Source of the DNA: Chalciporus piperatus
Lineage: Eukaryota; Basidiomycota; Agaricomycetes; Boletales; Boletaceae
Direction of reading: 5' to 3'
Length of the DNA: 63,760 nucleotides
Assembly: GCA_038093975.1 (NCBI GenBank)
Contig: JBBPTG010000142.1
Coordinates: 1-63,760, forward strand
Shown here: in pieces, positions 12,301 through 22,357 of the stretch
Numbering within the stretch: position 1 is the stretch's first letter
Layout of the letters: each line of letters begins with the position of its first letter
Notes under the pieces: generated by a model
What the model was told of the DNA's origin: nothing
The model's input: the letters and a program-made list of their open reading frames with translations, nothing else
Databases searched by the model: none
Position numbers and translations under genes: made by a program

Positions 12301-13736
12301 TAACGGTACTCGCTCGCAGAACGCGAATTGTCTCCCTCGAGCAGAGTTGTTGACGCCTACCCACGTCCACCAACTTTCCGACGAGTACAAGAAGGCAAAC
12401 GTCGTTCCATCGACTCTACGCTCCTCCTCTCCAACGTGGAAGACGTCTCTCCCGACGACCCAGTTTTCATCCTCCGCCGCGCTGTTTCTTACCGAACATC
12501 CTCCTCACGTCACCGCATGTCCGCTCCTCTCGACGAAATTGCCCTCCAACATCTTCGCGATTCCGTTTCGGGTTCAAGTCACAGCTCAGACCCCGCATCG
12601 CCTTCCGCGGACGAAACGCCAAACAAGCCACGTCAGCTGTCTCGACAAGAAATCATCGCTGCTCAGAGGGCGGCTTCGAGGGAAAAACAACGCGCGCTCC
12701 TCTCTGCACAGACGAATTCGGTGCGAGGCGTTGATGTCTTGCTTCCCGGAAACGCTATGATCCGAAGTTCGCGGTTTGATGCTGGGGATCGGATTCGATA
12801 CTCTTACGTCCAGGACGGCGAATCCTACGACGTGAGCGACATCATCGAGCAAGAGCTCAGCGAGACGAACGGATCGACATCACCCATACCCAAGAGCGAT
12901 CTCCTGGAAGGCGTCTTTGGGAGGAACAGAGACAAAGAAGGGGTGACCGAGAAGCTAGACCGTGTTCTCGCCAAGATCAAAGACGAGCGGCTGAATGCCC
13001 AATACGTCACTACTAGAGCGGTCGAGGACAACTCGGACAATCCGGGGTCTGCGCATTCGACGATGACGACGAGGAGTGACGGTCGGTCGCCAACGCCGGT
13101 AGCAAACGCTGGTGGGTTCACAGGGACGGAGGGAAAGAGGGCGATGTCGCCCGTGAGCGATCTAGGATCGCGTTCGGTGACGCCGACGTTGAGCTCGGCC
13201 GGTCCAGCTTCACGTTCACGCTCAACCACACCGTCTGCCAAGCCGAACTCGGCGCAATCGCACCGCCAGCCGTCCATCGCGTCGGTCATGTCGGATCTCA
13301 CGTCGACGTCGATGTATGCCACGCCGACGGCACAACTGCTCAGTCCTACCGAGAGCGAGAAAAGCTTGTGGAGCGATACGACACACAGACCGCCTTCTCG
13401 ACCACAGCTGCAAAATCAGACCAAGCGACCGTATATTTCCAAGGATGACTTTGGTGTCTCTCAGATGATGGCGATCATCGAGATTGCGGGGACGGTGGTG
13501 AAGCCATCCGAGATACCGCTTCATCCGATCGAAGAGATGCTGTTCGGCAAGTCTGTCGAAGTGCAGTCGCTTCATCCAGAGATCCGGGAGATCTACTCTG
13601 GGGCGTTCCAGCAACTCGATGAGATGGACAAGGTGAGTGCGATTTGGTTTTGGGGCATGCAGTTGCATGGTTTGAAATGCTGACTTGGTTTGTACAGAGG
13701 CTGGATGAGTATCTCCAGCAGGCGTGGTCTGCGTGA
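9316..13736 (+). CDS. SH3 and Ras-association scaffold, Tea4/Bud14-like cell-polarity protein
   Basis: Likely a cortical scaffold linking polarity landmarks, formins and PP1, as Tea4 (fission yeast) and Bud14 (budding yeast) do. Exons 9316-9807, 9864-12264, 12320-13632 and 13698-13736 give 1414 residues. An acidic N-terminus leads to an SH3 domain at about residues 95-155 (LVYSLHSFAATVEGQ; NSYWWLVRV; VGYIPAENIETP), followed by the ERLARLNKHRN segment shared with the Tea4/Bud14 group. Then come acidic and Gln-rich low complexity, a basic coiled region, and two ubiquitin-like Ras-association regions: one from about residue 670 (LSVIRIFAGKNVQTEATFK) and one from about residue 900 (RKVFTFPKNVTVAEVIELGL). 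The tail is Ser/Pro-rich and ends in a short helix, RLDEYLQQAW. The ATG at 9316 is the first in frame; an upstream non-coding exon is possible. Orthology to Tea4 is inferred from the SH3 region only. Confidence 0.85.
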
Positions 13737-14061
13737 GATAGTGACCACGAGATGTTGAACTCCGGAGCAATATAGGATCGATATATGATCCATTTATTAT
13801 TGTTTTCATTGCTTGCCTAGCACGTGGTGCTGATACCGTTCGTTTATGACACGAAGATATTTATTCGTTTCACGTTCTCTTTTGCTTTCCACTGTCTTTG
13901 CATTGTTGGTAGAGTCGTTCCTTTGAGCTTGGGCTCCATCATATACTTTTAAATTGTCAAAGCTCGAGGGTGTGGATGCAAAAAAAGGCTTGCTCGGGGT
14001 GGTTTGTTGAGACTACAGTCCTTGGGTGTTGCAAAGCAACGACAAAAAGGGCAAAAACTTA
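13737..14061. other. Intergenic stretch with Pol III terminator
   Basis: 3' flank of the SH3/RA gene. On the minus strand a T5 run just downstream of the tRNA (plus-strand AAAAA at about 14054-14058) is the expected Pol III terminator. Nothing else is seen. Confidence 0.6.
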
Positions 14062-14133
14062 TAGCAGCAACTCGTTTCGATCGAGTGACCTCAGGGTTAT
14101 GAGCCCTGCGCGCTTCCTCTGCGCCATGCTGCT
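14062..14133 (-). tRNA. Initiator tRNA-Met (CAT)
   Basis: A 72-nt cloverleaf on the minus strand. The acceptor stem AGCAGCA pairs perfectly with TGCTGCT, and the discriminator base is A (14062). The D arm reads TGGCGCAGAGGAAGCGC. The anticodon arm is GGGCTCATAACCC, with anticodon CAT and a GGG/CCC stem. The T arm has stem ACTCG/CGAGT with loop ATCGAAA. The A1-U72 pair, the three G-C pairs next to the anticodon loop, and A54/A60 (AUCGAAA instead of TPsiC) are hallmarks of the eukaryotic initiator rather than the elongator. No intron. A T-run follows at the 3' side. Confidence 0.93.
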
Positions 14134-14219
14134 GTGAGATTCTTTGCTAAACGAAATTATAACACTTGCTTTCCGCGCTTGGTTTTGAAAAGTCCTAATA
14201 CCAAACGAGAGTGACAATA

Positions 14220-14822
14220 CTACGCGCCGATGTGTACGAACAAGATCCGCTGATCAAGCGACAGCTTCACAGTCCTCAGTGCCTGGCGCAACGCGGACGA
14301 GGCCATCCATCTAGCTGCGGCGATGCAGTGTGTCGGTTTCCGTTCTGTCGTCGGGACGATGTGGGCGGTGGGCGATGCGGAAGTGGAGGAGGTCATGACG
14401 GAATTCTATCGGAACCTGGTGGCCAAGTCTGGACATCGTGGTTTAGATCATACTCGTGCTGCGTTCGGACTGTCCTCGTATCCGACAGTGGCATGACAAG
14501 CGGACAGGGTGGCAAGTCGGGAGTGCTGCAGGTCATGTTGAATGATGTCTTAAATCTTCAATAGCCCATCACTGCGGCAGTTCAGGCTTCGGCCGTGGCA
14601 GGCAAAGTGAGCAAACTCGCTATGTCGGAGAGCTGCACCTACCCTGGCGACTTGGGCATCCTGGCCTTCGATGTATGTAAACATTGTATGGGCGTCGACA
14701 GACTTCCTGATGCCGACGAGCTCAGCATGGATATGTTCGAGCGTAGATTCTCCGGGAGTCTCTCCATTCCCCACCACAACCAAATGCGGGGTAGAATCCA
14801 CTCCTTCGCATAGATTGCACAT
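14220..14822 (-). pseudogene. CHAT-domain (caspase-like peptidase) pseudogene with an internal micro-inversion
   Basis: CHAT domains are caspase-fold cysteine peptidases, frequent in fungal NLR-like and TPR proteins. On the minus strand from 14822: HLVVVGNGETPG, then HFACHG with the catalytic His, an in-frame TAA at 14550-14552, then DIIQHDLQ and LATLSACHATVGYEDS with the catalytic Cys codon at 14496-14498. Homology on this strand stops near 14467. The next part of the fold lies on the opposite strand: plus 14296-14466 reads DEAIHLAAAMQCVGF, RSVVGTMWAVGD and DHTRAAF. Minus-strand homology resumes at 14270-14220 with VKLSLDQRILFVHIGA and a stop, the usual CHAT C-terminus. The parts restore the normal order only if about 190 bp is turned round. 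The stop codon and the inversion make it non-functional. Any N-terminal partner domain upstream of 14822 is not recognisable. Confidence 0.85.
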
Positions 14823-14979
14823 ACAACAATATCTACTGATTATACGAATCCCTGGTAATCATAGCATACTTTTCTCGTATAGTAGACCAATCCACACTTA
14901 GTACAAAGGACATTTAGTCAGTGTTCTTGACGAGAAATACGACGGTTTCAAGAATTTGGTCGTTTTAGGGGTTTTGGCT

Positions 14980-14986
14980 TATATAA
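14980..14986 (+). promoter_or_regulatory. TATA box of the P-loop NTPase gene
   Basis: TATATAA in the context GGCTTATATAAGCG lies about 40 bp upstream of the ATG at 15026. Confidence 0.55.
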
Positions 14987-15025
14987 GCGTCACGCCCGCT
15001 TCGTGGCGTTGCCAGCCTCCATTGA

Positions 15026-18010
15026 ATGGCTCCTTTTCATCACCAAACCACCATGATGGATGTCGAGAGCACTAGTCCTTCATCTGACCCGATCTCGATG
15101 GACGTTGACCTCCCATCCGGTTCCTCAAACGGTTCAATCGCGGGCAAGCCTTACACAGACGACGACCATTGTCGGATGGACAAAGAGGTGGCTCAGGCGC
15201 TTGACCCGGATGTGTGGCATGCGAATCCGTCATCCGCGGATCTGGATGTTGTGCTCATGTCGGTGGTTGCTGGTGACGATCGACTGGATCAAAAATATCT
15301 TAAATCTGACACTGTACGCCAACTCTTCCGCGAACATCCTAGGCTAGCGTCCGCGGTGGCGGATGCTTGGCGAATCGGATCGTATCGCGATATCCGCGAA
15401 CTTGGTACGCACGTTAATCATGAGTAGTGGTTTTCGTCTTCTCATCAAGCTTCACCCGTAGAAATCCTCCAGGATCCCGTGTCAGTAGCATCGGGTAGGT
15501 TTCTCGGTGTAAACGTCTCAGTTTGTCCTCACTTGACATATACAGCACCCCTTTCGAAAGCCCAGTCGAAAGCGTTCAGGGAGGGCCTTTCTGCCACATA
15601 TAAAGGTCATGCCGTCGACGCATTCCAGCAGTATCTCCAGAAAAATGACAAGGCATTTCACGCGAGTGCGAAATTGTATTACGCCAAGTTTTGCTCCATC
15701 GTCCAGAGCTCCGGTACTGGAAAGACACGTTTAATGCTTCAGGTGAGTTTTCACTGTCGTCTCTGACAATTGAGCTAACATACACTCTTCCGACAGCTTG
15801 CCACAAAAGGTGTTTGGGTATTGTACATGAACATTCGATCCCCAAACGACGAGCAGGGATGGCCTCCCCGCGACGATGTACCTGCAGATCTCCTCCACCC
15901 TTCCCTCACCGAAGAGAGGTATCAGACCCGGTGCTACGCGTTTTTCTCTGCGGTCTTCAAAGTCCTTCGTATGTTCCTCGACAAAAAGCTCGATTGGTAC
16001 AAAGAGATGTGCGAAATTGAGAGCCCTACTCGTGTCTCTTTTTTTAAGGACCTGCGGACGGAGTTTGCCAAAGTGAGTACCGTGAATTTACGATATCTGT
16101 TGCTATATTCACATATTTATAGATCAAAAAAGAAGTTAAATCGTCCCCAGAAGAGGGGAGGAAAGTCATGAACGGGTACTATCAGGAGATGGTTAAGGGT
16201 TTTCCGCCGGCCCAGAATCAACCAAAGGTGGTGATTGCTCTCGACGAGGCTCATACGTTGCATGAAAAGAGGGGGCCAAAATTTCTCCCAGCAACTGTGT
16301 TCCTCCGGACTATCAAAGAATATTCGGAACTCAACACAGATGCAGTTTGGGTTGTGTTTGCTTCGACGACATCGAAGGTTTCCCACTTCGCATCTCCTCA
16401 AGATCTATGTACGTGACCTCATGATAGTTTACTACTGTCCTAACAATTCAAATGATCCTAGATCCCTCGGCGAGGGTCGCTGTTAAAGGGGAACTACTTT
16501 TTCCGCCATTTACATTTCTTGGATGGAACCAGAATTCCCCGAAGCTTCGTGAGGTTCAACCAGATGAAGTTGCAAGAGCAGAGCATATCATTCGATATGG
16601 CCGTCCGTTGTGCGTACTTATTTCCAGTTTTGTGCTTCTGTGTCCGCTAATTGATTCACAGATGGGTCTCAGTGAAGGAGAATCACTCACCCGAAACGCT
16701 CCTCATTCTTGCCGCACAGAAGTTGTGTGGAACAAAGGACTTCAGTCTTCGTGACGACCATCAGGTGTTAGCAGTGCTTGCTCAAAGGTTCGGCCTCGAC
16801 ATCGCTTTTGGTCACTGCAAAGCTATTCATGCCGTCGAGACTTCGGTGGCGAGTCATCTCCGTGTATGTCTCAAGACCACCGACGATCGAATCTGGAGCT
16901 ACACCGCCTACCCTCCCGAGCCCATTCTGTCATGTGCTGCCGCCGCTTTGCTACACGAAGACGGTGATCTGGATGACGCTTTTAATCGCCTAAGGTCTAT
17001 GGTCAATGATGGGGTGGTTGACATCGGCCAGATTGGGGAGTTAGTCAGCCGTTTGCTCTGGCTCCTTGCGAAGGATTTTTTTGTTCGGACCAAGCCCGAT
17101 GCTTCCCAAGCCATACGCCATGCTAACTCGTCATTTGAGAAAGTGCTTCGGGACTGTCAACTGATCCCTGTTGTTCAATTCCTCGAGTTCGTTTTCGGGA
17201 CGAAGATCTGGGCAGCGGCACCAGAAGCTAAGGAGGTGTTTCATAATGCCTATGTCAATTTCTCTCACTGGGTTTCGATGGATTCCAACATCAGACGACG
17301 CAATAAGGATCTGCCACACGTGCCGTAAGTTTTATGCTCACTTCCTCCCTTGATCCAAGCATGACCTCTTGTATAGCATCGAGGAATGGACGTTGCGCCA
17401 CTGGGAGCGAACAAGCGCTGTCCAATGCTGTCACGACCAACCTCGGATCGACAAGGTTATCCCAATGTACTTCAAAAGTGAAAAGGACGGCGACCTAGCT
17501 GGCATGTCGCAAATCCTTATTTCGGACAAGGCTCGAACCAGCTCACAGCGTACTCTCCCCGGCATCCAGCGAGACAATTGGAGCATTGCTCCTGGCTACC
17601 GTGGTCTTCCTTACATCGCGATCTTGGTTGATCTTGGTCTCGCACAGTCCAAGTTTGGAGCCACCATGGACCTTGGTGCGGAAGAGCCCACACCTGACCC
17701 CACGGCAGACCCTAGCGTCGAAGAACCGATGCTCGACGACATGGGAGACCTTGATATGGAATCGTCCACAGTCAATGCCGCGGTAGACTTTTCGGAGCGC
17801 AGGGATACGTGCCTGCGTATCTATGCACGTGGGCTTGATGCGACGACTTATCCATTTCTCAATGACCGAGCCGAGCTCACACGAATCCTGAAGGACCTTT
17901 ACAAACGCCAAACTCCTCCTCCTTCTAGCGAAAACCTCTCACGGGACCTCATGGATCAAGCGCGGGTCGGAGCGTCCAGCGATCCATGCCACATGGACAT
18001 GAAGGAATGA
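15026..18010 (+). CDS. Large P-loop NTPase of the fungal expanded (Crinkler-NTPase-like) type
   Basis: Role unknown; related NTPases occur in large variable families of basidiomycetes. Exon 1 (15026-15404) encodes an acidic N-terminus; the junction to exon 2 at 15462 is clean (RELEILQDP). Walker A is SSGTGKTR (about 15710-15733). Walker B is KVVIALDEAH (about 16228-16257), with a Glu and following His as in AAA/STAND-type ATPases, and a sensor-like FASTTSK follows. The next exons carry a mostly helical region (16660-17325). The C-terminal exon (17369-18010) has IPMYFKSEKDG, then GYRGLPYIAILVDLGLA, a beta-strand pattern reminiscent of the restriction-endonuclease-like domain attached to Crinkler NTPases; I do not see a full PD-(D/E)xK set. 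The acidic tail is rich in Asp, Pro and Glu. The splice pattern is consistent and no stops interrupt it. It is transcribed away from the CHAT pseudogene about 200 bp away. Confidence 0.75.
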
Positions 18011-18177
18011 ATCAAGGTACGGAACCAGCCGCAGGACAGCATGAGTATGTTTTGTGTACTTGTATGATTTCGAAATATGCCAGTTGGGGCAACTGTACTC
18101 GTATTCCTTTAAGCATTGTCTCTCACTGTTGTATTTTCATTGAATGCATTCTTCTGCGTGTATCGAAGTTACTAGTA

Positions 18178-18470
18178 TCGTATCGTCCGATAGACTCGAT
18201 CGCTGATCCAAGCAGGCTCCTTGGATTTCTCCATCAGTGCCCGGAACGGCAGATCAGCAACTCGGGCTCGCATTGCTCCGATCTCCAAAAAGTCATTTCG
18301 ACAGTTCAACAATAATCTTATTCTCATACCTATGCAATCATCTCGCGACCAAGGACCTCAATAGCCTGATACCTCTCTGGTGTTGTCGAGATATCAGACC
18401 TCTCCGCCTCACCACAAAGAAAGAGGGGGTGATTCCGAGACTTCAAGTTGCATACATATCCCGGGCCTGA
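18178..18470 (-). other. Coding-like open stretch, possible gene remnant
   Basis: Minus-strand frames here look protein-like: HPLFLCGEAERSDIS and ERYQAIEVLGREM (18340-18450), and VADLPFRALMEKSKEPAW (about 18180-18250). Stops or a possible short intron separate them. I recognise no family; it may be a decayed exon pair or chance. Confidence 0.2.
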
Positions 18471-18547
18471 CGGATGGATGCAGGAATGAATGACAATGCT
18501 ACGTGTATGCAGTATAACCCAGTTTTGAAACGAGCACGATATACGTC

Positions 18548-18605
18548 AATATCAAGTTCTGCAGAGGACGTCGGGGCCTCACTACATGACTATGAGGCCG
18601 GGTGG
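18548..18605 (+). repeat. 58-bp dispersed repeat, copy 1
   Basis: Identical over all 58 bases to the reverse complement of 62785-62842. It contains a hairpin: GGCCTCA (18575-18581), an 11-nt loop, then TGAGGCC (18593-18599). Flanks of the two copies differ. It lies in non-coding DNA, 166 bp beyond the 3' end of the membrane-protein gene. Confidence 0.9.
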
Positions 18606-18770
18606 ATTGTCCGGCACTCCAGATCTTCCAGATGATGAATTAATCGATTGTACAGGGGCATTGGACTATAGCTACTTAGTCCTGAAAATATGCAAGCAAA
18701 AATGTCAGGTAAACATCCAACGCCACCCATAAAAATGCCAACAGAAAGTGTACCAAACCACACCATGTCC

Positions 18771-21271
18771 TCAGCTGATATGCAAAACTGCAGCTCCATC
18801 TACCCGACTCTGCATAAAGATCCTTCTCTCACTCAACATCTCCGTGATATCATACTGGTCGCCTCCTCCGACATGGCGCCCTTTGACGTTATGTGGGACA
18901 TCATCCGTTTCCCCAGGCCCGTCGACGTCGACGTTCCCACTATCTTCACCCGCATGCCCGCGGATGATAGCAGTCTGTTCTGCCTTCATCTGTGCAAACT
19001 GAGCAGGGAGCTCCGACCCGTGAACAGCTGCGACGACGTTGACGAGCGTGAACTCGACGCCCTTTCCTGGTCTGAAATGTGCGAGGATGAGCAAGGCAGC
19101 GAGGAGTGCGAAGACGGCAGTTGAGACCGCCACGTTTGGCATGGACGCCGCAAAGACGATCTCAGTGTCAGAGATGCGTCCAGGTACATAAGCAGTGCCA
19201 AGGTAACTGGCCAAGTATGCTGGAACAACGCAAAAATTCAAGTCAGAGTCAGCGACTGCACGAAAGGGAAGCAATCGGTTGGACGGGAAACACACACATT
19301 TGGCAGCCGACTGTATAAGCTGCGTGTATCCCTTCGTGATATCTTCTATTGGCGCTAAATTGAATGCTACCTTAGTTCCGAAGGGCGCATCATTCCCTGG
19401 CAGCCCGTCATACTGTTGTCCGAACAGGAGGTTGCCTTGGACTTGGGATCCCAGTTGTGCGTACTGTCCGAGATTCCCTGTCATCGGACCCGCGCTCGAG
19501 GAGAGTGACATGGTCGCGATTGAGAATAGAGCGGTGGTCTGGACTGGGTGTAAGTTCCGCTGGGGTGTCAATTGTCTCCCGACTGGGCGCGGCTGAACAG
19601 CGAGGAAGCCCTGGCCTTCGTTCCGCACTTCGCGTGTCTCGATGGTGATATTCGGTAAGCATACAAGGGCGGCCATCGACCACGTTTGGTCAATCATCGC
19701 GATCGTGAACGTGGGCAGACCTCCTAGGTTGATGCTGATATTGATCGGTGAAGGAAGCGGGCACCCCGACATGCACTGGCCCAAGAGGAACACAGTAGAG
19801 CCATCCGTTGGAAGTCCCTGTGTCGTATGGTTGGTTACGTACAGAGTCGGGTCTTTAACCTTGGCGAAAGGCGAGTTCCCAATTCCCGCTGCAGGTCAAG
19901 GAGCATATTAACTCTTATCAACGGGAAGAATGATTCAGAACTCACGAATGTCAAGAGCCTTCACTTGAACATCTAGATCAAAGTCGACAAGATAAGCAGT
20001 TGCCATGTATTGAATAAAAGCCGACGTGACGTTGAAGGGGACATGTACAGGTTGAGTCAAGTTCGTAGATGCCCATGAACACTTGGGGTTGATGCCTACG
20101 ACATCGGTGAGCCATCTTGCGTTCGTCGTGAGGTCGAGATTGACAGGCAAAGGAGTGATGTATGCAGCAAAATCTGGCTCTGACGTGTTAAGTACGCCGA
20201 AAGAGTACTGAACGTCGAGCTCAATTTCAGCCCATGCGATGGATGCTGCCCTGTCCGAATTCGACGAGGAATAGTATGCCTGTAGTGCGGGGACCGATCC
20301 ACTGATATGAAACACGCCGATAAGTAACGTGGCAGTAACGTAGCACACAGAAAAGGCTCCCTTACTTTATGACGCTCTGCGGCGGGACTCCCCCGATAGC
20401 AAGCGCGACCATGTCCCCATCAGCCAAAACGCTACCGACCGTCACTGTCCAACACTCAGAATTGACGCAAGACTAGAAGCAAACCTGCAACGTACGTGCG
20501 CCTGGAGCCAGCGTTGCAACGACCATGGTGAGAATCAAGGCAACCATTCCGAGAATGTAATAGCTTGAACAACCTTTCCTCCATATTGCCAACATTGTGT
20601 CGACATTCCCGAATGAGGGTGTGGAAATATGATTGATCGTGTCCAGCGGGACACCATGACTGTGAGACGACAAGACACGAAAGAATTCTTCACTCTGTTG
20701 CAATGCACTCGATGAGGCATTGGTCGTCGCAGATATTCAACAAGCTTACCTTCAGGTTCGAAATGACATCGTAAACGGGATAGAGGGCTATCGATATGAT
20801 AATGATACTGATAGACGTAATACCACCTTTGATGGTAGCTAATATTCGCGGTGAGTCTTTCCCTCGTGAATGCACGGCCTCGAGATGATACTTACCAAGG
20901 TGCTGAGGAGTGACAGCGTAAAGGCCGTACGTTTTGACTGGTATCACCATACCATGAACCGAGTAACAGAACGCCAAGTAACCGATGGCAGCTAATGGCA
21001 GGAGTGCCATCTTGATTGGTGTCTTGACCACTCGCCATAACGGTGGTCGAGTGTGAGTCGTTAAGCCTCGATGAAATAGCTGAGGCCGTAGAGGTGCGAG
21101 GTATGTGCTGGATTGTGATCCTTCACGCTGCAGGTCTTGGTACTTTTCTACGAAGCCTGGATCAGGCCGATCGGGAACATCCTTGTATTCTTGCTCAGGT
21201 GGAGGAGGTGACACGAGGCTCTCGCGGTGGGATTCGACGACATCAAGAGGGTAATAGGATGGCTCTGTCAT
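18771..21271 (-). CDS. Multipass membrane protein of unknown function
   Basis: Not recognised beyond its architecture. The ATG at 21271 opens a cytosolic-looking, Pro-rich N-terminus (MTEPSYYPLDVVESHRESL). The first membrane helices are LLPLAAIGYLAFCYSVHGMV and, after an intron near 20834-20897, SISIIIISIALYPVYDVI. The intron 20695-20749 leads to SEEFFRVLSS and helix YILGMVALILTMVVATLAPG. Long extracytoplasmic segments follow with N-glycosylation sequons (NTS, NLT, NVT, NIS, NIT) and Cys residues. A last helix near VSTAVFALLAALLILAHF precedes a cytosolic tail. Introns are short and GT-AG. The layout of paired helices around large glycosylated loops resembles unnamed fungal plasma-membrane proteins of the DUF3433 kind, but I cannot confirm that. 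Nothing in the neighbourhood suggests a pathway. Confidence 0.7.
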
Positions 21272-22357
21272 GGAGGGCGTGAACGGAAATCAACGCAATC
21301 AACGAACGAGCGTGGGTGGCCTGTGGGGTCGTGCCAGCAATTGTGATTAGGCGGCGGAATTGTATTCCGGCGCACGCCCCAGTGGCAAGGGAATGATGGG
21401 AGAAAAGGACACAGGGTGCATCTTGGGTACATATCAACACCTGCCGTTCATTCGATCACAGCCGCCGGATGGTTCCACTGGCAGCGTGGAGGATATACAT
21501 GTGACAGGAAGGTTAACCCAAAAAAGAATGCATTGCGGTTGTCAAACTTGTGGAGTCGGCTCAGTGGCTAGCACCAAACCGTCAAGTTTGGGCTTGGGCT
21601 TGGGTATTCCAAACGAAATCTCTTGAAAGAGCTGTCGCAGATGCGGCGATCATACTGGGTCATCGACAGTCCTCTGAGAACCCGAGTCTGCGGCATACTG
21701 AACATTCGACTTGAGACTTGAGCTTGAGTGCTGACACTGTGGATACGGCATGATGCCCATTATACTCGGTGTACAGCTTGAACCAGTCTTGGTACACAGC
21801 CCCATTCACGAGGTTCTTCATGTGAGTGCCAGTGCCAGTGCAGCCAATCGCGCGCAACAATCTGACTCCATGATGGGAACCCGTTCCTTCCGCGATATGG
21901 GCTGATATGGATATGGGCAGATTCAACTTTCCAAGAGCCAACTTTCCCGACTAGCCACTACGAACTAGCGAACCATGACACTGCCATGTTCTTGAATATC
22001 AACCCGCGGCGGTGGCTTGTCACCGTTTCACCACCCGGCAAGCTGGAAACGATGATGGGCCCAGGGCCAGGTGCAATTCTTTCCTGAAAGGCATCACCAC
22101 ATTCGCACTGGTAGCGGCGCTGTCATTTCACGAAAAGCTCCGGAAGCTTAAGTTGAACGACCCTAAAGATACGGCACCCAGTGACCAACGTGGACTCTGA
22201 TTCCGATTCTCGCTTCCTGGACTCCAAGTCCTCCCTCCTCCATTCCACGACACCTGAACGAACTACGAGTTGTCGCGTGAAGACAATACAGGTAGACTAC
22301 TATATTGTTCTAGGGGAAGCGTGTCCGGCTTGATCTCGAACAAATCGATAGTCCAGG
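21272..22357. other. Divergent intergenic region
   Basis: Upstream regions of the membrane-protein gene (minus) and the pepsin-fold gene (plus). Short open frames at 21660-21941 and 22012-22200 have no recognisable motif. Confidence 0.5.

Noticed and set aside
13222..13809. 195-residue minus-strand frame opposite the SH3/RA gene
   Set aside because: It is the mirror of a coding exon, Arg/His-rich as antisense frames are, and it runs across a confirmed intron of the plus-strand gene.
14062..14133. Elongator tRNA-Met
   Set aside because: A1-U72, the GGG/CCC anticodon stem and the AUCGAAA loop are initiator features.
14278..14296. Catalytic Cys replaced by Trp in the CHAT domain (LSAW on the plus strand)
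   Set aside because: The true LSACH block is present on the minus strand at about 14490-14507; the plus-strand LSAW is at the inversion breakpoint and is not the active-site segment.
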